From Flaccisagitta enflata (taxonomy: Eukaryota > Chaetognatha > Sagittoidea > Aphragmophora): DNA of 64,000 nucleotides. The notes below the pieces were generated by a model. The model had not been told where the DNA came from. It worked only from the letters and a program-made list of their open reading frames with translations, and searched no databases. The position numbers were made by a program, and so were the translations under genes. How positions within the stretch are numbered: the stretch's first letter is position 1; every line of letters begins with the position of its first letter. The stretch covers positions 87,358,001 to 87,422,000 of the forward strand of contig OZ231126.1 of NCBI GenBank assembly GCA_965153355.1, given 5' to 3'. Of this stretch, positions 1-16,219 are shown piece by piece.

Positions 1-415
1 GTCTCAGGTCAATATTTCGATTGGCTAAAGCTACATTTCTCTGGTCAAACTACTTAACAAGGTCAATTTTTCAACATTGGAAATTTGGTAATCTGATAGC
101 AAATTCAAAATCCTTGGAAAATACTATGAAAAGAAAGTGTCTTTCTTTTTTTGAAAATCTGATTAGCGTTAAACGTCCAAAATAGAGTAAAATTGCTCTT
201 TTGTCTAAATTCAACATTAGTTTGACCGATAATGTTAATTTTGACTATGTTCTAATCAAAATTTTGAAAAAAGGAAGACACTTTTTCACAGTTTTTTTGC
301 AAGGATTTTGAATCTGCAATCAGATTGACAAATTTCCAATTTTGAAAATTTGACCTTATATAGGATTTTGACCTGGAAATGTAGCCGTAGCCTATCGAAA
401 TATTGAGCTGAGCCC
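1..415. repeat. Imperfect palindromic (foldback) element
   Basis: The left arm (about 1-172) reads as the reverse complement of the right arm (about 245-415). The shared block around AATATTTCGAT at 11-21 pairs with 395-405, and TCAAAATCCTTG near 105 pairs with the copy near 300. The ~70-bp loop carries a smaller stem, AACATTA (213-219) with TAATGTT (230-236). No coding frame of interest is present. It looks like an aged foldback or MITE-type element, and the left end may continue outside the window. Confidence 0.7.
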
Positions 416-645
416 ATTTTTGACCGCAGATTTGGATTCCTGGGGTCAAAATTGGTCTAGTGTGCGATGGACGGTAAAATCCCACAATTTTGACATAATC
501 CTGAGATTTCTTAGTAATAATATGGAGACTGACAGAAGCTAATGACGCAATATCTTTGCAATATCATGGGTGGACAGGGGCAACTAACCCCCATCAACTC
601 TCCTTGCCCCCTACCTAAACCACACACAAACACCATAAACACTCA

Positions 646-910
646 TTTTTAGTTGCGGACTAGGGAATCTATAAGAGGCTTTGTCCGTTCGTCGGTCGGT
701 CGGTTGGTTGTTGGTTTGGTTGGTTGGTTGGTAGGTTGGTTGGTTGGTCAGTTGTTGGTTGGTCAGTTGTTTGGTTGGTCGGTCGGTTGGTTGGTCAGTC
801 CGTTGGTAGGTCAGTCTGTAGAGGTCATCAAGTTGATAAAGTGCAAAAACGCGCATTTCTGCTCCGCCCATCTTTCCGCAACTGGTATTGGCCATGTATC
901 AGGCCTTGTT
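646..910 (+). mobile_element. Family A element, AGTTGCGGAC subtype
   Basis: Family A copies begin with a T-run and AGTCGCG/AGTTGCG, then CTATAAGAGGCTTTGTCCG or CTACACCCCGCT, a (CGGT/CGTC)n tract, a GCGCATTTCCGCCCCTGC-like block and a tail ending GGCCTTGTT. Here the head motif AGTTGCGGAC (651-660) is matched inverted by TTCCGCAACT near 873-882, about 30 bp from the tail end. The centre is a GGTT/CGGT tract (about 690-825). No open frame or RNA promoter boxes were recognised, so it is non-autonomous. Confidence 0.75.
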
Positions 911-913
911 CCA

Positions 914-1061
914 CTTTTTATTCACGGACACGCAACTCTACACCGTGCTGTGTTGGTCGGTGCGTCCGTCTGTCCGTCTCATTTCTGAATTCCGAGCAGT
1001 TTTTGCGGTACTGCTCCGGCCCAACCGTCTGCAACTGGATTGCCGTGTATCCGGCCTTGTT
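914..1061 (+). mobile_element. Family A element, tandem to the previous copy
   Basis: This is a near full-length short copy. The degenerate head reads ACGGACACGCAACTCTACAC, followed by a CCGTCTGTCCGTC tract, the GAGCAGTTTTTGCGGTACTG block and a tail GCCGTGTATCCGGCCTTGTT. It starts 3 bp after the tail of the preceding copy in the same orientation. That head-to-tail spacing suits tandem rolling-circle-type insertion, or one copy landing at the end of another. Confidence 0.75.
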
Positions 1062-1069
1062 GACTCATG

Positions 1070-1170
1070 CTGACGACCGGACGGACCAATGGACGGACGA
1101 ACCAACAGAGGACAGACCAATGGACGGACGGACAAAGCCTCTTATAGAGTTGCGTGTCCGCAACTAAAAA
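1070..1170 (-). mobile_element. Family A head fragment, inverted
   Basis: Only the (CGGA/CCAA)n tract and the head are present, read on the minus strand, ending in GTCCGCAACTAAAAA at 1156-1170. It mirrors the head at 646-700, so the 646-1170 cluster is bounded by inverted copies of the same head. The tail half is missing. Confidence 0.65.
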
Positions 1171-1542
1171 CAACTGACAGATGCACCCAGAGACAAGTTG
1201 ACCAGTGTGTAGTCGCATGCATGCAACTGAAAATTTCCAATGTCACATAAAGGTATAAACATAGACATTTTGACATAGACGTAATTACTAAAGGCATTTA
1301 CGCAATTTACAAGAATCAGACAAACATGAGGCGGCCGTGCATTCCATGACAAATTTTAATGAGCCACGTGGCTCTCCACAGTCGCTCCGCATACTCTCGC
1401 TCTGCCGCCCCTCGCTTGCTTGTTCCGCTTTGTTGACAGGATTGCTCAATCACTTCGCTCACTCTCTTGTGGGCAACCTATGGCGTGGGTCATGGGCAGG
1501 GGCCAATATTTCCCCCTGTCATGTCACCATAAAGTTGCTTGT

Positions 1543-1545
<3 letters not shown>
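1171..1545. other. Unique sequence, nothing recognised
   Basis: Mixed-composition sequence with no long frame, repeat array or element end that I can support. Confidence 0.5.
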
Positions 1546-2010
<465 letters not shown>

Positions 2011-2852
2011 TCATCGACAAAATCGTCATCGTTTTTTGTCATTTTTCAGTCTCTTACGATAACAAAATCAAAATGAAAGAAAAAGAAAGAAAAAGTAAGA
2101 AAAAAGTAACACAGTCGGAATTCCGGGAGTACGGGAAGATTGAAACGAAGCATTAGGAAGCGATTTCTTATGAAAATGCAGCAAATCAAAGTGAGCCTGC
2201 ACCTGGTCATCGTCTCAACACTATGAATGAAAACCAAACCCCTACACTAAAGATCGGGGAATTTGGAGAGGTTGTCCGGCTTAGGTGTTGTAGTGCTCAG
2301 TGTAAGCTACAAGATAGTGGGTTTATATTTCTCAAACTGAGGTGACGTTTTGAGACGTTTTGAAAAAACTGAAAGAGAGGTAGGGTGATGTTCTACAACA
2401 CATTTTACTCATTTTAAAATTTTTTCCTCCAATCTCGCACTGTGGCCCCCCTGAGGTGCCCTGAGGCGCGGGGCCCTATGTTTAAGCATTTAAAGCATAT
2501 ATGTTGATCCGCCTCAGATTGAAACTTACTTTTGCGCCGCACTGTACTCTTATTGTCTTTTTTTTTAGTCGCGTGCACCCGACTTTACAACCCATGGGAT
2601 TATATCTCGGGGTATACCCTATCAGATAGATTTCTTTGCCAGAAATGATATGCAATCAATTCTAATGCCAACAGCTGCAGCATCTTGTTCAAAAGAGTAC
2701 ATTAAGAGTACATTAACACCTCGTTGGCTCGTTTTGTTATTGTTATTAGATTAGCTGTCAGTCTTCAGTTATTGTTCCTTACTGTGGCAGATGTCTGATG
2801 TGCAATTCATGTTGTTAATTCTAAATTCTAAATGACTGTTTGCTCAAAAAAC
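2011..2852. other. Mostly unique, with a family A head fragment at 2559-2600
   Basis: The stretch is unremarkable apart from TTTTTTAGTCGCGTGCACCC at about 2561-2580, followed by GACTTTACAACCC. This is a recognisable plus-strand family A head with no tail downstream in the same orientation. The rest shows no frame or repeat that I can support. Confidence 0.5.
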
Positions 2853-2984
2853 TCCTCAAAACTGTGGTTTATGACTAACAAGGCCAACACCTATAAGTCG
2901 CGTGCAGGACAAAAATAAATGAATTGACCTGACTCCTTATTGTATCTTTTTATCGAAAATCAGACTTACACGCAACCCAAAACA

Positions 2985-3604
2985 GACCCAAACCAGACTC
3001 AAACCAGACTTAATTGAGACTCAAACCAGACTCAAACCAGAATTAAACCAGACCAAAAACAGACCAAAAACAGACCTAAATCAGACATAAACCAGACATA
3101 AACCAGACATAAACCAGGCTCAAACCAGGCTCAAACCAGAATCAAACCAGACTCAATCCAGACTCAAACCAGACTCAAACCAGACTCAAACCAGACTCAA
3201 ACCAGACTCAAACCAGAATGAAACCAAACCAAAACCAGACCAAAACCAGACCGAAACCAGACCTAAATCAGAGCTAAATCAAACATAAACCAGACAAAAA
3301 CCAGACATACACAGACCTAAACCAGACATAGATCAGACATGAACCAGTCTTAAACCAGACTTAAACCAGACTTTAACCAGACTTAAACCAGACTTAAACC
3401 AGACTTAAACCAGACTTAAACCAGACTTAAACCAGACTTAAACCAGCAGACTTAAACCAGCAGATTTAAACCAGCAGACTTTAACCAGCAGACTTAACCC
3501 ATTAGATTTAAACCAGCAGACTTAAACCAGCAGATTTAAACCAGTAGACTTTCACCATCAGACTTTACCCAGCAGACTTTAACCAGCAGATTTTAACCAG
3601 CAGA
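2985..3604. repeat. Minisatellite, 11-14 bp CTTAAACCAGA family
   Basis: Tandem units close to CTTAAACCAGA or CTCAAACCAGA (11 bp) drift to a 14-bp form containing CCAGCAGACTT after about 3436. The array is inside the long family A element and ends where the 10-bp array begins. Confidence 0.85.
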
Positions 3605-4345
3605 CTTTAACCAAAAATGACGAAAAATGACCAAAAATGACCAAAAATGACCAAAAATGACCAAAAATGACCATAAATGACCTAAAAAGTGCAAAAATGA
3701 CCAAAAATGACCAAAAATGACCAAAATGACCAAAATGACCAAAAATGACCAAAAATGACCAAAATGACCAAAATGACCAAAATGACCAAAGATGACCAAA
3801 GATGACCAAAAATGACCAAAGATGACCAAAAATGACCAAAAATGCCAAAAATGACCAAAAGACCAAAAACAACCAAAAACAACCAAAAACGACCAAAAAT
3901 GACCAAAAATAACCAAAAATGACCAAAAATGACCAAAAATGACCAAAAATGATCAAAAATGACCAAAAATGACCAAAAATGACCAAAAATGACCAAAAAT
4001 GACCAAAAATGACCAAAAATGACCAAAAATGACCAAAATGACCAAAATGACCAAAATGACAAAAAATGACCAAAAATGACCAAAAATGACCAAAAATGAC
4101 CAAAATGACCAAAATGACCAAAATGACCAAAACGACCAAAAATGATCAAAAATGACCAAAAATGACCAAAAATGACCAAAAATGACCAAAAATGACCAAA
4201 AATGACCAAAAATAATCAAAAATGACCATAAATGACCATAAATGACCCAAAATGACCAAAATGATCAAAATGACCAAAATGACCAAAATGACCAAAATGA
4301 CCAAAAATGACTAAAAATGACTAAAAGCAAGCAATAATTTCCTAA
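3605..4345. repeat. Minisatellite, 10-bp CCAAAAATGA
   Basis: About 70 units of CCAAAAATGA, with local 9-bp variants (CCAAAATGA) in blocks. Because 10 bp is not a multiple of three, all minus-strand frames stay open and encode the same 10-residue peptide (GHFWSFLVIF-like). Those hydrophobic-looking frames are artefacts of the repeat. Confidence 0.9.
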
Positions 4346-4639
4346 AACAACAAAAAAATGACTCAAAATAACTCCAGACGACCCAAAAAGACAAAAAAAA
4401 GCAAAGTGTTACGGACCGACAGACCGACAGACCGACCGACCGACCGACGGAGCGGGTCCTCAAAACCGTGGTTTATGACTAAAAATATCATACTACTATG
4501 AAAATAAACAAATTTTTTCTTGAGTAAAGGCGCATTTCTTCTTCTTATTGTATCTAGCTGTGGTACAAAAAAAATTCCCCAAAGAAAGATTGAAAATCCC
4601 CCTATTTCAAACTGAAGGACATTTGTTAATTACTTAGTG
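4346..4639. other. Family A flank and AT-rich spacer
   Basis: Contains the tetranucleotide tract and head of the element above up to 4486, then AT-rich sequence with no recognised feature. Confidence 0.4.
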
Positions 4640-5250
4640 CACAACACTGTCTTCTCAGTGTGAATCCAAGTGAAAAGTTATAGTACAATAGGTTTTTTTA
4701 TAATTTGTTTTAGTTTAAGGGTTACTTTTACTAAAACTAACAGTTATAGAATCTTGTTAAGGGTTTTTTTTTGAGAAATATAAAAAAAAAAATCAATTTG
4801 AACCCCATTTTTAATGGAGTATTTTTCAACTTATTCAGACCTCTTTTTTGATGGCCAATCTGTAATACTGATGTTATTTCTTTTTATGTGATAGGTGGAA
4901 CTATATGTTTTCAAGAAAAAATCAAAATTTCAATTTTTAAGCCACTGTTATAATTTCGCAATGGTTGCTTAAAAATTGAAAATTATAATTCTGTGAGAAA
5001 GCATATAGTGCGATGTATCAAATAAAAGGAAATGCTATTATGATTATGAATTTGCTAATAAAAAAGAGGTTTAGATTAAAATGAGGTTAAGAATTTTCTT
5101 TTTTTCAAATTCTTCAAAAAACGCTCTTGACAAGATTTCATGAGTGATAGTTTTAGTTTAATCAACTGTAAAACTATCAGAAACTGCAAAAAAAAACTTT
5201 TGTAGTATAACTCATGACCTGGACTCACGTTGAGAGGAATGTGACAGTCG
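4640..5250. repeat. Large imperfect palindrome (foldback element)
   Basis: The two ~300-bp arms (about 4640-4941 and 4968-5250) are diverged reverse complements around a centre near 4955. Matching landmarks are CAATTTTTAAG at 4931-4941 with CTTAAAAATTG at 4968-4978, ACTATATG with CATATAGT further out, and an ACCTCTTTTTT/AAAAAAGAGGT pair. It is AT-rich, has no frame, and is probably an old foldback/MITE copy. Confidence 0.7.
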
Positions 5251-5392
5251 CCTATCTTTTAGAATAAGAAATAAGATAAATGGCAGGCACACTATGGAAG
5301 CCCCATGACCATCAATAGAAATTTAAAAATGCGTGTTCTCTTAATAGGCTGAAATTGACACATTTTGCTAAAAAATGCTGTTTTTTTATCCT

Positions 5393-5627
5393 GTAGGACT
5401 ATTGAACTGTTGTGTTATTATGTGTAGGACTGTTGACACAAGTGCTTGTAACAAATAGGACTGTTGAAGCATAGGACAAATGAAATGTAGGAGTGTTAAA
5501 GTGTAGGACAAATAAAGTGTAGGATTATTGGAGCGTAGAACTGTTGAAATGTAGGATTGTTGAAGTGTAGAACTGCTGTGGCGTAGGACTGTTGACGCGT
5601 AGGACTAAGAAGCGTAGGACTAGTGGA
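5393..5627. repeat. Degenerate ~19-bp minisatellite, GTGTAGGACTGTTGAA
   Basis: About a dozen diverged units share a GTAGGACTGTTGAAG-like core, with spacing wandering around 17-20 bp. The divergence suggests an old array. Confidence 0.7.
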
Positions 5628-5689
5628 CCCTCCCCCACACAATCTGATGCTTTTTCACCAAAAGGGCAGCATCAAACTAATCTTACTTT

Positions 5690-5860
5690 CATTCATTCAT
5701 TCATTCATTCATTCATTCATTCATTCATTCATTCATTCATTCATTCATTCATTCATTCATTCATTCATTCATCCACTCATCCATTCATCCATTCATCCAT
5801 TCATTCATTCATTCATTCATTCATTCATTCATTCATTCATTCATTCACTCATCCATTCAT
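5690..5860. repeat. (ATTC)n microsatellite
   Basis: About 40 ATTC units, with CATC variants near 5770-5800. Frames here read as FIHS repeats and are not genes. Confidence 0.95.
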
Positions 5861-5892
5861 TATTCTTTCCAGTCAACCACCCTTTCATGCAT

Positions 5893-6055
5893 AACAAGGC
5901 CAACACCGCGCACGAGACTTACATATTGACTAAGAATGACTTAGAATGACTTGGTATGCTCTTAAATGACTTCAAAAAACTTAACGAAATAGAATTGATA
6001 AAAAAAGTAAAAGTGTGACGGTCCAACAGACCGACCAACCGACGGACGGACGGAA
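5893..6055 (-). mobile_element. Family A element, head truncated
   Basis: The tail AACAAGGCCAACACCGCGCA starts at 5893, followed by a short array of TGACTTAGAA-like units and a (CCGA/CGGA)n tract ending near 6053. The T-run head is missing. It belongs to the subtype whose tail lacks the GTGTATCC block. A further GGCCTTGTT at about 6129-6137 on the plus strand may be a second, inverted tail. Confidence 0.6.
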
Positions 6056-9722
<3,667 letters not shown>

Positions 9723-9835
9723 TCTGTCCTCTGAGCCGATGTTGAAGAGATATCATCGAGATATATGACAATAAATGGTTGGAGGTGGAGATAAACTGCC
9801 CTTTCTGCTTCTTAATCTTTCTTTCTGCATCTTAT

Positions 9836-10085
<250 letters not shown>

Positions 10086-10340
10086 TTTTAGATGTTTTCC
10101 TTCAGCTTGAAGGCTTTGAGGCGAGGACGATTTTCCGTGACTTTTGACCACGTTTTTGCGTCTTTCGCGTGCAACGTGAAGGATGGAAAGAGTCATTTTT
10201 GCAGAAAGGAATATTGCACAGAGAAAGAAACCGCTTTTTTTCTTTCTCCCTTTTTTCTCTCTCTTTGAAATGGACACAAACATAGGTGAAAGAATAGACC
10301 TGAGAGGAGGGACGAGAAAATTTCTTGAACCTCAAAGATG

Positions 10341-10510
10341 AACAAGGCCGGATACACGGCCACCAGTTGCGGACGGGTGGGCAGGGGCGGAAATGCGCGT
10401 TTTCCCACTTTTCAACTCGAGCGTGACAACTCGAGCGTGACGGACCAACGGACGGACGGACGGACGGACGGACAAAGCCTCATATTGAGTTGCGTGTCCG
10501 CAACTAAAAA
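10341..10510 (-). mobile_element. Family A element, full-length AGTTGCGGAC subtype
   Basis: The tail AACAAGGCCGGATACACGGC is at 10341-10360. It is followed by AGTTGCGGACGGGTGGGCAG, the CGCGTTTTCCCACTTTTCAA block, a duplicated ACTCGAGCGTGAC, the (CGGA)n tract and the head ending CCGCAACTAAAAA near 10509. Subterminal AGTTGCGGAC pairs with GTCCGCAACT at the head. Confidence 0.85.
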
Positions 10511-11216
<706 letters not shown>

Positions 11217-11446
11217 CTCCATTGGGATTCCAAGATATCGCATTTCCAAATGCCTGATATATACAATGAATCTGTCTCTCTCTCTCTCTTTCTTTCTCTC
11301 GCTCGCGCACCTTTTCCCTACATTACCTTTTCCCCTTTACTGCACGCGCATGCACGGTCACGCGCTCAGAGTAAGTCTGCAAATACCAGAAACTTTCCGA
11401 CACGCATAATAGCGCGTGTGAGCATTTCGATCGTCGCTCGCAACGC

Positions 11447-11969
<523 letters not shown>

Positions 11970-12375
11970 TCAATTGGCCGCCGGTCGGTTCGTCGGTTGG
12001 CCGGTTGGGAGGACGATTTTCCTTCTCTCATTTGCTGATTTCTCCTTCTCATTCCCTTTCAGTCCATCGCGCTTATGAAATTGGATCTCAGTCACGTGAC
12101 CAAAACGAAGATTATGTCTTTTTCGAGCTTTTGCCATTCTCTTATTTTCTTTTCTTTGTCTGTCCCTGTCTCTCCCCTCACTTTTCCATGCTCTCCAGTT
12201 TCCTTATCTTCTCTTCTCTTCTCTGGCTCAAGTGATCTAAAGGAAACAGTTAAATGCTATCAATGAAAAACGGTTCTCCTTGTCTTTTGTCTTCATGAAC
12301 TGTTTCATGGTCTTGATGACTGCGCAACTTGTGAATCCTTTGATAATTGGCCTTAGTTGATTGGATTGGACACAA
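11970..12375. other. Unique sequence
   Basis: Pyrimidine-rich at first, then ordinary sequence. No frame above about 75 codons and no recognised motif. Confidence 0.4.
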
Positions 12376-12766
12376 TTTTTAGTCGCGTGCACGCGACTCT
12401 ACACCTTGGTCTGTCGGTCGGTCGGTCGGTCGGTCGGTCCGAAACAAATATTTTTAAATTTTTTATTCTTTTAACGTTTCTTAACATGTTTTGATGTTTC
12501 TTAATATCTTTTAACATTTCTTAACATTTTTAACAATGTTTAACATTTTTTAACATTTTTAATATTTTTTAACATTTCTTAAAATTTTACCTTTTTTTAC
12601 ATTTCTAAGTTCTTTTAACACTTTTTACCATTTTTTAACATTTTTTAACATTCTATAACATTCTTTAACATTTATAACTTTTTAACATGCTTAACATTTC
12701 AACATGTGTTTGCTCTTTTGTTTGTCATTTCCAGACGCACGCGACTGTTGCCCTCTTGGGCTTGTT
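12376..12766 (+). mobile_element. Family A element with a TTTTTAACA array
   Basis: A textbook head (AGTCGCGTGCACGCGACTCT) at 12381-12400 leads into (CGGT)n. About 230 bp of TTTTTAACATTT-like units (10-12 bp, about 12465-12700) follow, then a tail region with CGCACGCGACT (12736-12746) and a decayed CTTGTTTT end. The subterminal motif is the reverse complement of the head motif. The tail overlaps a candidate exon at 12735-12894. Confidence 0.7.
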
Positions 12767-12894
12767 TTATTCTTCGGAATCTTACAAGAAAGCAAATGTT
12801 GTGGCAACCGCGTTGAATCTTTACATGAAAATCAGAGACGACGAAGCCCGTGTTTTCTTCAGTTGCCCGATTCATATTATGACTGATCATGATC
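12735..12894 (+). CDS. Candidate internal exon, product unknown
   Basis: An AG acceptor preceded by a pyrimidine-rich run (TTTGTCATTTCCAG, ending 12734) opens a non-repetitive frame of about 53 codons. It ends at a possible donor (CCA then GTAACA at about 12895). Peptide content is ordinary and not low-complexity; a stretch reads SYKKANVVATALNLYMKIRD. I do not recognise a family. The first ~10 codons overlap the decayed family A tail, so if real the element would have supplied the splice acceptor and exon start. A chance frame is quite possible. Confidence 0.25.
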
Positions 12895-13124
12895 CAGTAA
12901 CATTTTAATATTTGTTGCATCTTTCATATGGAGTGATTAAATGCGGCTTTGGTCGGGAGACAATGATAGAGGATCTGTTTTTTGCTGATATGAAGAAATG
13001 GGCTTTTCATGGCTTTATTTATACGTGGTTGCCGTCACCTGCTCGATAGTCTCAGGGCTACACAACACAATGCAGCGTGGGCTTTAGAGTACTCTTACTC
13101 GAGATGAGAACCGGTATGAAATAT
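12895..13124. other. Unique sequence
   Basis: No feature supported. Confidence 0.4.
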
Positions 13125-13333
13125 AACAAGGCCAGCGAATTACAAGTCGCGTGCGGTCTTGAAGACTAAAAGACTAAAAGACTAAAAGTCTAAAAGACAG
13201 AACAACTAAAAGCAGGAGCAGTAATGCAAAAAACGCCCAAAAACGCCAAAAAAAGCTTACGTCCACCGACCGACCGACCAACCGACCGACCAACAGAGCG
13301 GGTCATAGAGTCGCGTAGCACGCGACTAAAAAA
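13125..13333 (-). mobile_element. Family A element with an AGACTAAA array
   Basis: Tail AACAAGGCCAGCGAATTACA at 13125, then AGTCGCGTGCGG, about five AGACTAAAA-type 8-9 bp units, (CCGA/CCAA)n, and a head ending GCACGCGACTAAAAA near 13333. The tail-side motif AGTCGCGTGC is matched inverted by GCACGCGACT in the head. Confidence 0.8.
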
Positions 13334-14235
13334 CGTAAAGAAAAAACGTGTAAAATGACTTTGTGAGGGATGGACGGAGCGACGTGGCTGATACAGTTGC
13401 GACAAAAGATCAGTGAATGTGACCACGGTAGTTGTCAAAAGTCGTAAACGCCTACTAAAAGTTTAAAACTACTTTACTTTTTGATTTTTGATATCTTGTA
13501 GCCAATGGATTAATCAATATTCAATCAATCATTTTTCTATTCCTACATTCATCCAACCAGGCTAACACCTGTAACACAATTATTGAAAAAGCATCACAAA
13601 GACTGCATGTAATCATCTTTTATACGCTTCATACACTGATTGGGTCAAATTTAAAAAAGTTGATACATTTAAAGAGAATCTTTATCTCTGATTTTTCCAG
13701 TTACATTTGTTAAAAGCGACCTAATTTACAATCAATTACACCTAAAGGATGGTGATTGTTCTCGAATTATGATTTTTATCATAACATTTTATATGAACCA
13801 TAGTGCCTAAATTCAATCTGATTGAAATTCATGACCAAATTAAAGGGCTTTTCAAAAGTTATGCAATGGTGCAATCCGCGTGTCCAGAACTGGTTTTCTT
13901 CAAAAATGACATGCTTTTGAAAATGAGAGGTCTTTTTTGATAATTTTGGAGCTGTTTTCAATGGTGACACTGTCACAATTTGTAGCATATCTCGACATAG
14001 CCTGTATCAATTCAAATTAAATTCATAAGCAAAATAAAGAAGTCTTCATGCTTTAGCAAATAGTAAAATCCATTCAAATCCAAATACCTAGGATTAGAGA
14101 TGGTGAAATCAAAATCTTTTTACAATGATTGTGTTACTGGTGTTACTACAGTGTATACTGTACAGATAGGGCTTGTTATCATTATCAGTTTATCACTATC
14201 GCTCACTTTTATGTTTCCGCTCTCACTTTTTCTCT
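13334..14235. other. AT-rich unique sequence
   Basis: About 900 bp without arrays or recognised element ends. A 69-codon minus-strand frame (13779-13988) has no supporting feature. Confidence 0.4.
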
Positions 14236-14320
14236 TATATAACTCTCCTATATAACTCTATATGACTCTATGTAACTTCTGTATAACTCTCCTATATAAC
14301 TCTCCTATATAAATCTCCTT
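14236..14320. repeat. Short ~15-bp minisatellite, TATATAACTCTCC
   Basis: About six imperfect units of CTATATAACTCTC. It is followed by a pyrimidine-rich run up to 14409. Confidence 0.7.
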
Positions 14321-14409
14321 TCTCTCAATTCACCTCTCTCGTATTTTCCACCTCATTCTATATTTCTCTCTGTCCCTCTCTCTCTCTCTCCCTTTCTCTG
14401 CTTTCTAGC

Positions 14410-14687
14410 AAGTCGTAAAATTTCTTCTTGTCAAGAAGAAAGTTTATGTGAAATTGCTGGCAGAGGTTTTGGGCCAACGGTCGTCATCGGGATTGTTCAA
14501 GCCGCGCTTGGCAGAAATCATGAGTTATGACGTCGCCCAACGCCGACCCTCGTTCTCGTCGCTTCGTCGTCCTCGTCGTCAGCTTGTCACCGTACATCGT
14601 CGTCGTCATCGTCGTAACACGTCTTCACTGTCGCAATTACGTCGTCATCGTCGACGTATCGTCGTCGCCGTCGTCATCGCGTTTTAG
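14410..14687 (+). CDS. Candidate 3'-terminal exon, product unknown
   Basis: A long pyrimidine tract ending CTTTCTAG (to 14408/14409) is a good 3' splice-site shape. The frame that follows is open to a TAG/TAA-type stop near 14687. The first ~50 codons are complex (a stretch reads VKKKVYVKLLAEVLGQRSSS). The remainder is Arg-rich because it crosses a degenerate (CGT)n tract (about 14525-14690). No family recognised. It could equally be an unspliced chance frame. Confidence 0.25.
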
Positions 14688-14715
14688 TCGTCGGCGCCGC
14701 TTTTTCGGCGTTAGC
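14525..14715. repeat. Degenerate (CGT)n-rich tract
   Basis: CGTCGTCATCGTCGT-like triplets interrupted by other codon-length segments. It is CpG-rich relative to its surroundings. Confidence 0.7.
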
Positions 14716-14919
14716 GCGTCGGAGGGGTGACACGAAATGACCTTGATGGACCTTAAATCATGCCAAATGTGGACACTTGTCTACATGACTCGATCCATGA
14801 TGATGATGTCGATGGGTGGCCGAGAGGCTGAGCAAGCGCGCGTTCCGATGCGAAAGGGATAAAAAGAATAGGAAGGGGCTTTATTTATTTTATAACATCG
14901 AGGTTTATATCGTGTATAA

Positions 14920-15120
14920 TGTTGTGGCTGAGTTATGGGTGGTGATGGTGTTTATTTATTGTTAAAGTGATGATGGTGTGATTTGGGTGATGGTGACGAG
15001 TATGGAGGTGATGGAAGATAAAACGGTGACGGTGTTTATTCTATGTGAATTATGATTGTGACGATGGGGTGATTAAGGTGATGGTGACGGTCATGATGGT
15101 GATGGCAGATAGAGTGAAGA
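14920..15120. repeat. Degenerate GATGGTGAT-type repeat
   Basis: Repeated GATGGTG/GTGATG words at irregular spacing, with two near-copies of ACGGTG-TTTATT around 14945 and 15025. The array is old and imperfect. Confidence 0.5.
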
Positions 15121-15383
15121 AAGTTATGACGACGATGAATGCGGAAATATCGATGGTATTGATTGTTCTTTTGAGCGGGAGACGCAACAACATGAAAGGC
15201 TGGGGAATCTTTTTTCTTTTGAAAATTTGGACACCTGTACAAGTTTGAACTATTACCTCGTTCACTAATCTGTCTATGACTACAAATATTACCTCCACAT
15301 CCATTCAAAAAAATTGCCTGTCCACCCCGAAGGGTTTTTGTCACCACGGAGTTCTCTATGGGGAAAAAACCACCTCGAGGAGG

Positions 15384-15565
<182 letters not shown>

Positions 15566-15720
15566 GCTCATACTCAACCCACTATGGGACATCCTCGGTT
15601 GAACATAACCATCGATTCCTAAATCCCTTCCATCAATTCCATGGCCTCAAACGATGGCAGTTAAAACTGAGCCTCTCCAGTTTGCCAAGTATTAGTTTTG
15701 TCAAAATCACCAAGATTTAC

Positions 15721-16219
<499 letters not shown>

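Larger units (their letters stand above)
2853..4486 (-). mobile_element. Long family A element carrying two minisatellites
   Basis: The tail (AACAAGGCCAACACC) starts near 2877 and the head ends near 4486 (GACTAAAAA), with the (CCGA)n tract at about 4414-4450. The interior is filled by two tandem arrays, listed separately. The head motif (AGTCATAAACC on its own strand) does not match the subterminal tail motif (AGTCGCGTGCA at 2897), unlike other copies, so the ends may be chimeric. A 25-bp copy of the head terminus (4457-4481) lies at 2853-2877, immediately outside the tail, with one mismatch. Confidence 0.65.

Noticed and set aside
3579-4219. Hydrophobic repeat protein (WSFLVIFGHF-like) suggesting membrane segments
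   Set aside because: It is the 10-bp CCAAAAATGA array read in three equivalent frames.
10341-10510. Family A as a tRNA-derived SINE
   Set aside because: No A/B box pair at proper spacing and no A-rich or simple-repeat 3' tail. The ends and matched subterminal motifs fit a DNA-type element better.
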